Assembly (NCBI GenBank): GCA_028288165.1
Contig: JAQBOG010000025.1
Coordinates: 1 to 61,122, forward strand
DNA: 61,122 bases
Direction: 5' to 3'
From: Sphingobacteriales bacterium
GTDB lineage: Bacteria > Bacteroidota > Bacteroidia > Sphingobacteriales > Sphingobacteriaceae
Positions 51,880 to 61,118 of this stretch are shown here, in pieces (the first letter of the stretch is position 1; each line of letters begins with the position of its first letter). The notes under the pieces were generated by a model. The model made no database searches and was not told the origin of the DNA. It worked only from the letters and a program-made list of their open reading frames with translations. A program made the translations under genes and the position numbers.

Positions 51880-53417
51880 TCGAGCTCTTCAGCTCTATGC
51901 TTTCTGTAAACGGCATTAACATCAACTATAGGGTCTGAAAATAGATAGACATACGTTCCCTTTTCACGGGCATACTCGTTTTTCACTTCTCCAATCTTTT
52001 TAAATTGTCCGAAAGATTTAATAAGATCGTCTGGAAACTCATCGTCAACATAGATAAAATGCTTTGTTTTAATCGTTTCTGGAGCCCATAAAATAAAACT
52101 ACTATTTAAACAAACAGACTTTGGTAAATTGTATCGTTTGCCATAGCAATCAATGGCTCCTGCTTGTCCGTAGTTTGAAGCAAATATAGTGGTTTGACCC
52201 AGCTCCCCCGCTGGGATTGATTGGTAGGCAGTGTTTACATGTGTTGCGATTTCTTCCCATCCAATCATGTCAGCATAATCCTGCGTAGTTTTGTGCATCT
52301 TTTGATCTTCCCATTTTAATGGAAAACTTATGCCAATATCTTTGGATATAAAACTAAAAAACCGAAGAGTTGACTGTAATGGAAGTAGGGGAATAACTAT
52401 TGGTAAAAAAATGATGGAAGGAAGTATAATAAAGGCTGGTATGGCATATTTCAATTTCTCGGATATTCCGCCAAACACCTTGTGAAAACACATTCCACCG
52501 GCTGCGAAAAGCATCGGAAAAGCTCCGAAACTGTAGTAAACTTTACCTTGGAGAACTAGAAGCAAGGCAATTACGAATATAAAGGACCAGGAAAAAAAAC
52601 TCAATTTGCTGTTTGCTTTAGAAACGAACAGATAAATTAATCCACTAATCCATATGAAAGTGGTACTGGCATTAACCAATAGTAATTGTATAACAAATTC
52701 AAATGGATTATTAAAAGCTAATTGAGTTCGCTTCAATTCTTCCATGTGCTTAACAACTGGAAGCCCATTATTAATTTGCCAGATGAGGTTTGGAAGGAAA
52801 ATGATGAATGCAATCAGAGCGGCTTTCAGCCATATTGTATTGCGTAATAATTTCCGATTATTTGAAACCAGCAAACCCGCTAACAGCGCAATTAGGAAAA
52901 AAGCGATACTATATTTGGTGAGCATACCAACACCGGCAACAACACCTAACCAGTAAATATTATTTTCGTTATGGGTTTTGATATACCTCGAGATCAAAAA
53001 TGCAGATAGCACCCAAAAAAATTGATCAAATACAACAGGTTGTAAAAGGTAGCCACTGGCTAAAAACGCTGGGGAAAATATCAGACCGCCACAGGCAATT
53101 AAAATGGAAAAGCGTTTACCGCCCATAGTTAATACCATCAATCCGGTAATAAAAACAATTGCACAACTAAATAGGGTAGGAAGTAAGCGGCTGATAAAAA
53201 CACTTTCAGATGAAATTAGATCAGATAGATATGAAACCCCGGCAATAAATGGAGGCACCTCTTTGTAGCCCCAATCCATGTGTTCTCCTAAAGCCTTATA
53301 AAGTAACTCATCACGGTGAAATCCGAAATTATTATTTGCAAAGAGATGCAGTGCTAATTTCAAAAGAGTTAAGAATATGATTAAATTATACTCTTTACGT
53401 TTTCGCCTATATATCAT
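51876..53417 (-). CDS. Integral-membrane glycosyltransferase (GT39/PMT, ArnT-like)
   Basis: The start is taken at ATG 53417 (MIYRRKRKEYNLIIF); the longer frame from 53468 runs back into the murA terminator. The 513-residue protein has about 11 transmembrane helices and the conserved FGFHRDELLYKALGEHMDWG loop with the DE acidic pair used by dolichyl-phosphate-mannose-type transferases and ArnT. The C-terminal periplasmic domain holds VDDEFPDD. It would transfer a lipid-linked sugar onto a surface acceptor. The acceptor is unknown. Confidence 0.88.
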   Translation of the reverse strand: MIYRRKRKEYNLIIFLTLLKLALHLFANNNFGFHRDELLYKALGEHMDWGYKEVPPFIAGVSYLSDLISSESVFISRLLPTLFSCAIVFITGLMVLTMGGKRFSILIACGGLIFSPAFLASGYLLQPVVFDQFFWVLSAFLISRYIKTHNENNIYWLGVVAGVGMLTKYSIAFFLIALLAGLLVSNNRKLLRNTIWLKAALIAFIIFLPNLIWQINNGLPVVKHMEELKRTQLAFNNPFEFVIQLLLVNASTTFIWISGLIYLFVSKANSKLSFFSWSFIFVIALLLVLQGKVYYSFGAFPMLFAAGGMCFHKVFGGISEKLKYAIPAFIILPSIIFLPIVIPLLPLQSTLRFFSFISKDIGISFPLKWEDQKMHKTTQDYADMIGWEEIATHVNTAYQSIPAGELGQTTIFASNYGQAGAIDCYGKRYNLPKSVCLNSSFILWAPETIKTKHFIYVDDEFPDDLIKSFGQFKKIGEVKNEYAREKGTYVYLFSDPIVDVNAVYRKHRAEELD

Positions 53418-53445
53418 TGGTTTATTGGAGTTGGATTTAAAACTA

Positions 53446-53474
53446 CAAAAAAAGCCTTGTGTGAACAAGGCTTT
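53446..53474 (-). terminator. Terminator after murA
   Basis: AAAGCCTTG and CAAGGCTTT form a 9-base stem with a 7-base loop (TGTGAA-type). On the minus strand a TTTTTTTG run follows. It lies between murA (stop at 53498) and the glycosyltransferase start at 53417, which supports the shorter start of the latter. Confidence 0.85.
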
Positions 53475-53497
53475 GAATATTACCGAAATCTATCTCT

Positions 53498-54823
53498 TTA
53501 ATGACCGGCAGTTGCTGCGTTAATTCTCTTAATGTCAGCACCTAGTGCTCTTAAACGAGTATCGATGTCTTGATAACCTCGTTCTATCTGTTCTATGTTA
53601 TGTATAATTGAAGTTCCTTGAGCTGACAAAGCCGCAATTAAAAGCGATACGCCAGCACGAATATCTGGAGACGTCATTTGAATTCCTCTTAATCTTACTT
53701 TTTTATCAAGTCCCATTACCGTTGCTCTGTGTGGATCGCAAAGAATAATATTGGCGCCCATTTCGATTAATTTATCAACAAAGAATAGTCTGCTCTCGAA
53801 CATTTTTTGATGAATCAACACATTTCCTTTTGCTTGTGTAGCAACCACTAGCATGATACTTAAAAGATCGGGAGTAAAACCTGGCCAGGGAGCATCAGCA
53901 ATGTTCATGATAGAACCGTCGATAAATGTTTCTATCTCGTAATGCTTCTGAGCTGGTATGTAAATATCATCACCACGAAGTTCAAATTTGATCCCGAATT
54001 TTCTAATTACATCAGGAATCATCCCAAGTTCTTGGAAATGAACATCTTTTATAGTTATTTCAGATTCAGTCATAGCTGCAAGGCCAATGAATGAACCTAT
54101 TTCAATCATGTCTGGTAGTAAGCGATGATCGGTTCCGCTCAATTCAGTAACACCTTCAATGGTTAGCAGATTTGACCCAATGCCGGTAATTTTGGCACCC
54201 ATCCTGTTAAGCATTTTACAAAGCTGTTGGAGATATGGTTCGCACGCTGCATTGTAAATGGTAGTAACGCCTTTTGCAAGTACGGCCGCCATTATCACAT
54301 TAGCTGTTCCGGTTACAGATGCTTCATCTAGCAAAATGTAGGTCCCTTTTAAATTACTGGCATCTACGTTAAAAAAGTCGGTTTCTTTATCATATTCAAA
54401 ACGGGCACCTAATTTTTCAAAACCCAGGAAATGCGTGTCGAGTCTTCTACGGCCAATTTTATCTCCGCCTGGTTTAGGGATGGCTGCCTTACCATAACGT
54501 GCTAGAAGCGGACCTACAATCATAATGGAACCTCTTAAACCACCGCCTTTGGATCTGAAGGTGTCAGATTTAAAAAAATCTAAATTGATTTCCTTGGCTT
54601 CAAAAGTATACGTATTGCGATCGATTTTATTGACAATAACACCCAAGTCACCCAATAATTCGATGAGCTTATTAACATCTTTGATGTCGGGGATGTTGCT
54701 GATGGTTACTTTTTCAGAAGTTAATAGTACTGCGGAAAGAACTTGAAGGGCCTCGTTTTTTGCACCTTGGGGAATTATTTCGCCTTTTAAGGGTTTACCA
54801 CCAACAATTTCAAATGCGTTCAT
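53498..54823 (-). CDS. murA: UDP-N-acetylglucosamine 1-carboxyvinyltransferase with Asp at the fosfomycin site
   Basis: The 441-residue cytoplasmic enzyme catalyses the first committed step of peptidoglycan synthesis. It has Lys22-Asn23 in QGAKNEAL and the loop PKPGGDKIGRRRLDTHF. In E. coli MurA the loop is PGGC-TIG with Cys115, the residue alkylated by fosfomycin; here it is Asp121. Asp-type MurA enzymes are active and naturally fosfomycin-resistant. Substrate-binding residues SVTGTANVI and RAGVSLLIAALSAQG are intact. Single copy in this window. Confidence 0.97.
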   Translation of the reverse strand: MNAFEIVGGKPLKGEIIPQGAKNEALQVLSAVLLTSEKVTISNIPDIKDVNKLIELLGDLGVIVNKIDRNTYTFEAKEINLDFFKSDTFRSKGGGLRGSIMIVGPLLARYGKAAIPKPGGDKIGRRRLDTHFLGFEKLGARFEYDKETDFFNVDASNLKGTYILLDEASVTGTANVIMAAVLAKGVTTIYNAACEPYLQQLCKMLNRMGAKITGIGSNLLTIEGVTELSGTDHRLLPDMIEIGSFIGLAAMTESEITIKDVHFQELGMIPDVIRKFGIKFELRGDDIYIPAQKHYEIETFIDGSIMNIADAPWPGFTPDLLSIMLVVATQAKGNVLIHQKMFESRLFFVDKLIEMGANIILCDPHRATVMGLDKKVRLRGIQMTSPDIRAGVSLLIAALSAQGTSIIHNIEQIERGYQDIDTRLRALGADIKRINAATAGH

Positions 54824-55148
54824 TTTAAAAAATTAAATAGGTTGATTAAATACTATCGGGATTATGTTAGTGATCTATGTTGTATTTAAAACTAAAATCT
54901 TATTTCAAACATTAATAAAGATAATGGCTAAATGCCAAAGTTCTTACATTAAAGCTATTCGCAGGTTTTATTGAAAAACAATTTATTCAGAAAAGAGTGA
55001 AGTCGATGGCTTTTAAATGCCCTTTTCAAATATCTTAAAATAATACTCAAAAAGCTTTTGCCGCATAAAATATTTTCCTGACATCACTTCCTAGAAAGGA
55101 TAGTTGTTTAGAAAACGGAAAAATAGTTTAAATATTTGGACAGGAGTT
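54824..55148. other. Gap upstream of murA, no gene seen
   Basis: AT-rich, and would hold the murA promoter. Nothing else is recognised; short frames here are too weak to support. Confidence 0.45.
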
Positions 55149-55841
55149 TTAGTACCGTTTTCCACCGCCACCACCACCGCTGCCGGTGTTACGTTGGCGA
55201 TTAGTTCCTTGGTTATTGTTCCTATTGCTGGGGTTGGGGCGATTTTTCCCATTTGGAACATTGCGTTGGCGATTTGTTTGATTTGGTGGTCTGTATTCAA
55301 CCTTGTTTAGGTTAATGTTTTCTTCTAGAACCAAAGTTCCGTTAGACATTTCACGTAAATCTTTAATGATAGTTTCATCAGCAACGGTGTCTTTGTTCCA
55401 GGTAACATATGCTATTTTCATGAAATTAGCAATTGCCTGAACCATGTGCTGCCGTCTGTCAGGATCCTCAATATTACGAGCTTTTTGTATCATTAACTCA
55501 ACGGTTTTGCCGTAGTGCTTGTATTTAATACGGTGTTGAGGATATGTTAATGGAGCTGGCTTGAAGCGGATGGCGTCTTCTGTTGGCTTCGGGTAAGGTG
55601 AGTCAACATCAATTTTGAAATTAGAAATGATGTGAAGATGATCCCATAATTTATGTTTGAAATCGGCTACATCACGCAAATGAGGATTTAAGAATCCCAT
55701 TAGGTCAATAACTACTTGTGCGTATCGGTTGCGCTCGTCTTTTGTAGGTAATTCGCAAATATATTTAACCATGTTTTGTACGTTACGGCCGTACTCAGAC
55801 AGAATTAAGTTGCTTCTAGTTGAATTATAATCGAATGTCAT
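55149..55841 (-). CDS. DUF4290 protein
   Basis: The 230-residue protein belongs to DUF4290, a family found essentially only in Bacteroidota: DYNSTRSNLILSEYGRNVQN, LPTKDERNRYAQVVIDLMG, LNPHLRDVADFKHKLWDHLH and MVQAIANFMKIAYVTWNKD. Residues 180-230 are a disordered tail rich in Asn, Arg, Pro and Gly, ending GGGGGGKRY. The function is unknown; the gene is often near murA in this phylum, as here, so a link to cell wall or division is possible by context. No membrane segment. Confidence 0.93.
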   Translation of the reverse strand: MTFDYNSTRSNLILSEYGRNVQNMVKYICELPTKDERNRYAQVVIDLMGFLNPHLRDVADFKHKLWDHLHIISNFKIDVDSPYPKPTEDAIRFKPAPLTYPQHRIKYKHYGKTVELMIQKARNIEDPDRRQHMVQAIANFMKIAYVTWNKDTVADETIIKDLREMSNGTLVLEENINLNKVEYRPPNQTNRQRNVPNGKNRPNPSNRNNNQGTNRQRNTGSGGGGGGKRY

Positions 55842-56442
55842 TTAAATTTTATTTATACCGCACATATAAAAAAGTAATCAAAAAAGATTGAAGATTTTAT
55901 ACTTTACAAAAGTTTAAAATTAGCTTTTGTTTTATTATTACGATAGGGGAATTTTGAATTTTGGTAATAATAAGCTAAAATAAAAAAAAAAGTAAGAATT
56001 TGCATTCTTACTTTTAAATTTCCCAGATAAAAAAAACAGGAACGGCTTGTACTTATATCAATATCTACAATCTGGAAAATAACATATGGCCATTTCTCTT
56101 ATAAAATACAGGTTGGCTAATTATTTTTTTATCTATTTTAATGCTACTCTATGTTATGGCAAAGTAAAAGCCACTTGCATTAAAAAACTGTTAGTTTAAT
56201 ATTTAATTATCTTAATTATTTATATAGTGTTGCTTTTGAGTCTATTGCGTAAATTTTATTAATCCTGGTAAGATAAACAATTTTGATACTCCTCTCTTAT
56301 ACTGTTTAAGATGGGTAAATGTTTTGGAGAAATGGAGGAAATTTCTGGGCAGTGTTACTGTTTGGGGAATTTTCTATTCAACTTTTTAAGAAGAAAAGAG
56401 GATAAAAACCCCCCTATTTTACTAAGGGGATTTAAAAAAATA
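55842..56442. other. Long gap between DUF4290 and helicase genes
   Basis: A strong AT bias and poly-A/T stretches with no open frame. It holds the helicase terminator at 56405-56433 and, near 55860-55900, the likely DUF4290 promoter. Nothing else is recognised. Confidence 0.5.
56405..56433 (-). terminator. Terminator after uvrD/pcrA
   Basis: On the minus strand ATCCCCTT is paired with AGGGGGG around a TAGTAAAAT loop, followed by TTTTTATC. It lies 10 bases after the helicase stop codon. Confidence 0.7.
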
Positions 56443-58719
56443 TTATGTAACAATTCTAAGCTTAGCAAATTTTAAGAGAAGTTGTTTTTGACCTAGCTCT
56501 TTGAAAAATATGGTTGCTTTAATATCGGGTTTATTTCCTTCCAGATTTAGAACTTTGCCAAAGCCAAAACGTTCATGTTCTACTTCCATTCCTACTTGCA
56601 TATTTGACGTGTCTGAAGGGGCAAATCCTTCTGTAGGAATGTGAGCTTTTGGTAAAATCGACGTTGTTTTAGGTGATGGAGCTGCTGCTGGCTTGGGTTT
56701 AGTAAACGTTTCTTTCTGCTGCCATGCTGAACGCTCATCATCAAAAAATGGATTACCTGCAGCTTTTTGCTGTTGCTTGAAATCTAGCTCTAAGTATTTA
56801 GCATCAATTTCGTCAAGGAAACGGCTTGGTTCACAGCTTGTTAAGGTTCCCCAACGGTAGCGTGATGTGGCGTAGGATATGGAAAGTTTCTTACCAGCCC
56901 GGGTAATCGCTACATAAAACAAACGTCGCTCTTCCTCGAGATCGTTTCTCGAGTTTAATGACATTTGAGAAGGGAAGAGATTTTCTTCCAAACCAACTAC
57001 AAATACATTGTCGAATTCCAAACCTTTAGCCGAGTGGATCGTCATCAAAGACACAGTATCGGCATCTTTGTTTTTATCGTTATCGTCGTTAGTTAGCAAA
57101 GCAACGTCTTGCATAAAAATGTCAAGACCTTTTTCTTCTATATCTTCCCGTTCACTAAACTCTTTTATACCATTTAATAGCTCTTGTATATTTTCATAAC
57201 GACTTAAACCTTCCACAGATTTATCATCATACAAATCTTTTAATAGCGTAGAGTGTTTAGCAATGTGTAAAGCCGTGTCATATGCGGAATGCGACTTGGC
57301 CATTACCTGGAAGCTTTGAATCATAGTAGCAAAATTGGCTACTGCGGTGGAGCTTCTTGAATCAAGATATTTTGGCGCATCGCAAATAGTTTCCCAGATA
57401 GTGATGTTATTTTGATCAGCCGCAATCATGATCCTTTCAATGGTGGTATCTCCAATTCCACGTCGAGGGTAATTAATAACCCGTTTTATTGCTTCCTCAT
57501 CATTCGGATTAAAAGTTAACCTAAAGTAAGCGATAAGGTCTTTGATTTCTTTACGTTGATAAAAGGAAAGACCGCCATAAATTTTATAGGGAACATTGAG
57601 TTTTCTCAATGCCTCCTCCATAGCTCTGGATTGGGCGTTTGTTCTATAAAGTATGGCGAAATCTAAAAATCGACTGCCTTTTAATGCCCGTTCTTGGGCT
57701 ATGGCTTCAGCGACAATTTTACCTTCTTCATTATCGCTAAATGCACGGGATATTTTTATCTTGTCACCGAGCTCATTTTCAGAAAAAACATTTTTCTTCA
57801 ATTGATTTTTGTTGTTGGCGATGATGCTGTTGGCAACGTTTACAATGTTTTGAGTAGAGCGGTAATTTTGTTCAAGTTTGAAAACCTTTAGGTCGGGATA
57901 ATCTTTTTCGAAATTTAATATGTTTTGGATGTTTGCTCCGCGGAAAGCGTAAATACTTTGTGCGTCGTCACCCACTACGCATAAATTTTCATTAATTGCA
58001 GCAAGGCGTTTTACTATTAAATATTGTGAGAAATTGGTATCCTGGTACTCATCAACCATTAAGTATTTAAACTTGTTCTGATATTTATAAAGCACATCGG
58101 CATGCTCTCTTAAAAGAACATTGGTTTTAAAAAGTAGATCATCAAAATCCATCGCACCTGCTTTAAAGCAACGTTGCGTATAAATTTGATAGATTTCCCC
58201 TAATTTTCCTCTACCAGTTGAAAAATCTTCCGCCTGGATTTGCTCATTTTGCTGATACTCTGCAGCTGATACTAAATTGTTTTTGGATGATGAGATCCGG
58301 TTATAAACGAAATTGGCGTTGTAAAGCTTATCGTCTAATTGCTGCTCCTTTAAGATTGTACGAATTAAACTTTTACTATCATCAGTATCATAAATAGTGA
58401 AATTACTGGGATAGCCAATCTTGGTAGCCTCTACACGCAGTATTTTTGCAAATACCGAGTGAAAAGTACCCATCCATATGTTTTTTGCTTCCATCCCAAC
58501 TACTTTAGTAATACGTTCCCGCATTTCTTTGGCAGCCTTGTTCGTAAAAGTTAAAACAAGTATATTAAATGGGTCTACTCCCGATCTAATTAAATGGGCC
58601 ACACGATAAGTAATAACCCTGGTTTTCCCGGAACCGGCTCCCGCAACAATCATCACAGGTCCTTCAGTTTGTAAAACTGCTTCCTGCTGTGAAGGATTTA
58701 ATCCTTGTAAATAATCCAA
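56443..58719 (-). CDS. uvrD: UvrD/PcrA-type superfamily 1 DNA helicase
   Basis: The 758-residue ATP-dependent 3'-5' helicase has all the SF1 motifs: Walker A GAGSGKT (residues 27-33), TFTNKAAKEMRERI, Walker B VDEYQDTN, GDDAQSIYAFRGA, LEQNYRST, MTIHSAKGLEFDNVFVVG, and VAITRA near the end. The C-terminus (residues 640-758) includes the Tudor-like EHERFGFGKVL segment. It acts in nucleotide-excision and mismatch repair and clears recombination intermediates. The length and motifs are normal. Monocistronic. Confidence 0.96.
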   Translation of the reverse strand: MDYLQGLNPSQQEAVLQTEGPVMIVAGAGSGKTRVITYRVAHLIRSGVDPFNILVLTFTNKAAKEMRERITKVVGMEAKNIWMGTFHSVFAKILRVEATKIGYPSNFTIYDTDDSKSLIRTILKEQQLDDKLYNANFVYNRISSSKNNLVSAAEYQQNEQIQAEDFSTGRGKLGEIYQIYTQRCFKAGAMDFDDLLFKTNVLLREHADVLYKYQNKFKYLMVDEYQDTNFSQYLIVKRLAAINENLCVVGDDAQSIYAFRGANIQNILNFEKDYPDLKVFKLEQNYRSTQNIVNVANSIIANNKNQLKKNVFSENELGDKIKISRAFSDNEEGKIVAEAIAQERALKGSRFLDFAILYRTNAQSRAMEEALRKLNVPYKIYGGLSFYQRKEIKDLIAYFRLTFNPNDEEAIKRVINYPRRGIGDTTIERIMIAADQNNITIWETICDAPKYLDSRSSTAVANFATMIQSFQVMAKSHSAYDTALHIAKHSTLLKDLYDDKSVEGLSRYENIQELLNGIKEFSEREDIEEKGLDIFMQDVALLTNDDNDKNKDADTVSLMTIHSAKGLEFDNVFVVGLEENLFPSQMSLNSRNDLEEERRLFYVAITRAGKKLSISYATSRYRWGTLTSCEPSRFLDEIDAKYLELDFKQQQKAAGNPFFDDERSAWQQKETFTKPKPAAAPSPKTTSILPKAHIPTEGFAPSDTSNMQVGMEVEHERFGFGKVLNLEGNKPDIKATIFFKELGQKQLLLKFAKLRIVT

Positions 58720-58795
58720 AATTCGCTCCTCTTTTTCTTGGCGCTAAATTAGAAAAAGACGAGGAGATTTTATCTTTTTGTGAATAAACTAGACG

Positions 58796-60238
58796 TTATT
58801 CTTGACTGCTCTTCAATGTAAACCTGCTAGGATCATTTAACATCTCATTGATGTTGATAATTTTTGCATCAATATCTTCAATACATTTTTCAAGCTGCAT
58901 AATAAGCTCCTCGTGCTCTATTAGTTTATCCTTTTCAAGCATCATTAATCCTTTCAGTGAGGATATTGGACTTCGTATTTGGTGAGATAAGTGGGACGAA
59001 TATTCTGAAAGTTTATTGTTTTTTATTTTCAGGTCTTTGGTTCTTTCATCGATGATATTCTCTAAATCGGTGTTTATTCTATTTAGATTCTCTTTCTGCG
59101 CAGATACCTCTAAGTTTAAACTAGTTAATTGCCTATTCGTTTTCGCTGATTTGTTTACATTCCGAATTAATAAGAAAATGACAACTAATGACAAGCCAGC
59201 TACTATGGAACTTGCCCAAAAGAGCGTTTTTGAATATTTCTGTTCTGCAATGGTCAGTTCATTTTCTCGTTGTTGCTCTAGTTGTTTGTGTTGTTTTTGA
59301 AGTAAGTCAATCTTGACAGATTCGTTATTAACAAATGCAGAACTGTCCTTAGTGTAAATTTGTTGAAGGTAGATTAACGCGTCAAAATAGTTCTGTTTTT
59401 TATATTCGAGCTGATAGGATTTGTACAAATAATCATAGTCTAACCGATAATCGTTAATAAGATTTGAGTATTTTTTTCCTTCCAAGATGGTGCTTTGAGC
59501 TTTCACAAAGTCTTTTTGAGATATGTATACAGAAGTTAAAACTAAATTAGCGCTGGAGATAGCATAATTAAGATGATGCTTTCTAGCAAGACCTATGGCT
59601 TCTTTAAGATATTTTTCGGCTTGATCTAGTTTATTTAAAGATCTGTAAACCCCTCCAATATTTTGAAGACATTGGGTAAGGATAATAGGATTATTACTTG
59701 CAATGAATAATTGTTTACTTCTGTTATAGTTTTCAAGAGCTTGAACGTATTGCTTCTTATTTTGGTAAATATTGCCTGTGTTAAGATATACACCGGCAAT
59801 TAAATCCTTAAGCCCTAGGGCTTCTGCTATATGAAGGGCTTTCCCAAAATAATTAAGCCCTTTATCATAATCAATATCTTTGTATAAGTTGCCGATATTA
59901 TTATAAATTTTAGCCTGACCTGCAAGATTTTTGGCTCTTTTGTAATAGCTCAAAGAGATCAAGTAGCTCTCTATTGCTTGGTCAGATCGATTTTGATAAT
60001 AACGTCCAATCCCCTGAATTCTAAAACCTTCAGCAATTCCATTTATATAGTTTAAGTTTTTGGCAAGCTGCAATGCTTCTCCAGAGTATTTCAACGTTTT
60101 TGACGGATCAATTAAACGAAACTCATATGCGGCTTTATTTAATCGGATAACAGTTGTAGAGTCTTTGTCAGGAATTTCCGCAAAAGCGATACTGAGATTT
60201 AAAAAGAAGAAAATGGAAGTCTGAAAAGAAAAATTCAT
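58796..60238 (-). CDS. TPR sensor protein with kinase dimerisation domain but no ATPase domain
   Basis: The 480-residue product has a signal-type N-terminus, five to six tetratricopeptide repeats (residues 60-270, such as AKIYNNIGNLYKDIDYDKGL and AEKYLKEAIGLARKH), one transmembrane helix at about 340-360 (WASSIVAGLSLVVIFLLI), a coiled coil and a HisKA-like helix with His at SSHLSHQIRSPISSLKG. The protein stops about 60 residues later, before any N, G1 or G2 box of an ATPase domain, so it cannot autophosphorylate alone. It may be a receptor that pairs with another kinase, or it may be truncated. The start Met is followed by a hydrophobic run. Confidence 0.85.
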   Translation of the reverse strand: MNFSFQTSIFFFLNLSIAFAEIPDKDSTTVIRLNKAAYEFRLIDPSKTLKYSGEALQLAKNLNYINGIAEGFRIQGIGRYYQNRSDQAIESYLISLSYYKRAKNLAGQAKIYNNIGNLYKDIDYDKGLNYFGKALHIAEALGLKDLIAGVYLNTGNIYQNKKQYVQALENYNRSKQLFIASNNPIILTQCLQNIGGVYRSLNKLDQAEKYLKEAIGLARKHHLNYAISSANLVLTSVYISQKDFVKAQSTILEGKKYSNLINDYRLDYDYLYKSYQLEYKKQNYFDALIYLQQIYTKDSSAFVNNESVKIDLLQKQHKQLEQQRENELTIAEQKYSKTLFWASSIVAGLSLVVIFLLIRNVNKSAKTNRQLTSLNLEVSAQKENLNRINTDLENIIDERTKDLKIKNNKLSEYSSHLSHQIRSPISSLKGLMMLEKDKLIEHEELIMQLEKCIEDIDAKIININEMLNDPSRFTLKSSQE

Positions 60239-60781
60239 TTTGTTTACCGCAACATTTGAATTGTAAGTTTAATACAAAATTCGATAATATACTATAATTT
60301 TTTCAATCTTCGTCCAATGAGTGAATCACTTTATTATCCTTATGAAACTTATTCCCTTCTATATAGTAATACGTTGATGAAGTAAATTCGAGTGTTAGTT
60401 TGAAAGATAAAATATAATTAATAAATTAATGTAAAACATTGCCTCAAATCACGTGTTTACCAGATATTAGTTAAATAGTTTTTGTTTGTTTAAATATACA
60501 TATGTGAATAAAGTAGTTAATTAATTATTTCTTTAATAAAAAATGCAGTTATTTACTCAAATTATTTATTTATTTCTGCATAAAAGATATTTTGTATGTA
60601 TTTGGATTAGCGAAGTATAAATTAGGTATTTGCTTGTCTGTGCACACTGCTTAAATTTTTGTTGTCTCATACACCAAAGTGGTGACCTTTGCCATTTGAT
60701 ATCGGATTGTTTAAAATAGTTTAGATTAAAAAACTAATTAATAAATAATATAATGTGTTGACTGTTATGATATAAACAAAC
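60239..60781. other. Gap upstream of the tandem lipoprotein genes
   Basis: AT-rich, with no open frame over 60 codons on either strand and no hairpin of note. It would hold the minus-strand promoter of the TPR gene and the plus-strand promoter of the lipoprotein array. Confidence 0.45.
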
Positions 60782-61116
60782 ATGAAAAAATTATTAGCTG
60801 CCGCATTTCTGTTCGCTGTCATCGGATCATCCTGCAAAAAAGAAGAAGGAGTAAAACCTGAAATCAAGAAAGAAACTGTAAGTATTGAGATTAAACCCAA
60901 AGAGCAACAAACCTACGATTTATTTTAAAACCTATTATCAGATAAACACAATCACACATATAAACACTAAAACAAACATGAAAAAATTATTAGCTACCGC
61001 ATTTCTGTTCGCTGTCATCGGATCATCCTGCAAAAAAGAAGAAGGAGTAAAACCTGAAATTAAGAAAGAAACTGTAAGTATTGAGATTAAACCCAAAGAG
61101 CAACAAACCTACGATT
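60774..61116 (+). repeat. Tandem 196-base duplication
   Basis: Bases 60774-60920 recur at 60970-61116 with a handful of changes (GCTGCC/GCTACC, ATCAAG/ATTAAG). The repeat starts at AAACAAAC before the ATG and ends in the last codons of each gene. Spacing between start codons is 196 bases. Since the window ends 6 bases after the second copy, more copies may follow. Confidence 0.9.
60782..60928 (+). CDS. Tiny lipoprotein, first copy
   Basis: The 48-residue product (MKKLLAAAFLFAVIGSSC, Cys18) is a lipoprotein signal followed by a 30-residue charged tail (KKEEGVKPEIKKETVSIEI, KPKEQQTYDLF). Short lipid-anchored tails of this kind are often surface or periplasmic, but the role is unknown. It ends at TAA after two more codons than the second copy. 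The copies may have arisen by slippage or unequal crossing-over. Confidence 0.7.
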   Translation: MKKLLAAAFLFAVIGSSCKKEEGVKPEIKKETVSIEIKPKEQQTYDLF

Positions 61117-61118
61117 GA
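60978..61118 (+). CDS. Tiny lipoprotein, second copy
   Basis: The 46-residue product (MKKLLATAFLFAVIGSSC) differs from the first copy at residue 7 and lacks the last two residues. A longer frame begins at 60885, but its N-terminus runs through the 3' end of the first copy and the spacer, so the ATG at 60978 with its lipoprotein signal is chosen. The gene ends 4 bases before the window edge. Confidence 0.7.
   Translation: MKKLLATAFLFAVIGSSCKKEEGVKPEIKKETVSIEIKPKEQQTYD

Noticed and set aside
53418..53468. Longer start for the glycosyltransferase
   Set aside because: It reads through the murA terminator; the ATG at 53417 gives a basic start before the first helix.
60885..60977. Upstream extension of the second tiny lipoprotein
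   Set aside because: It is the 3' end of the first copy read in another frame plus spacer.
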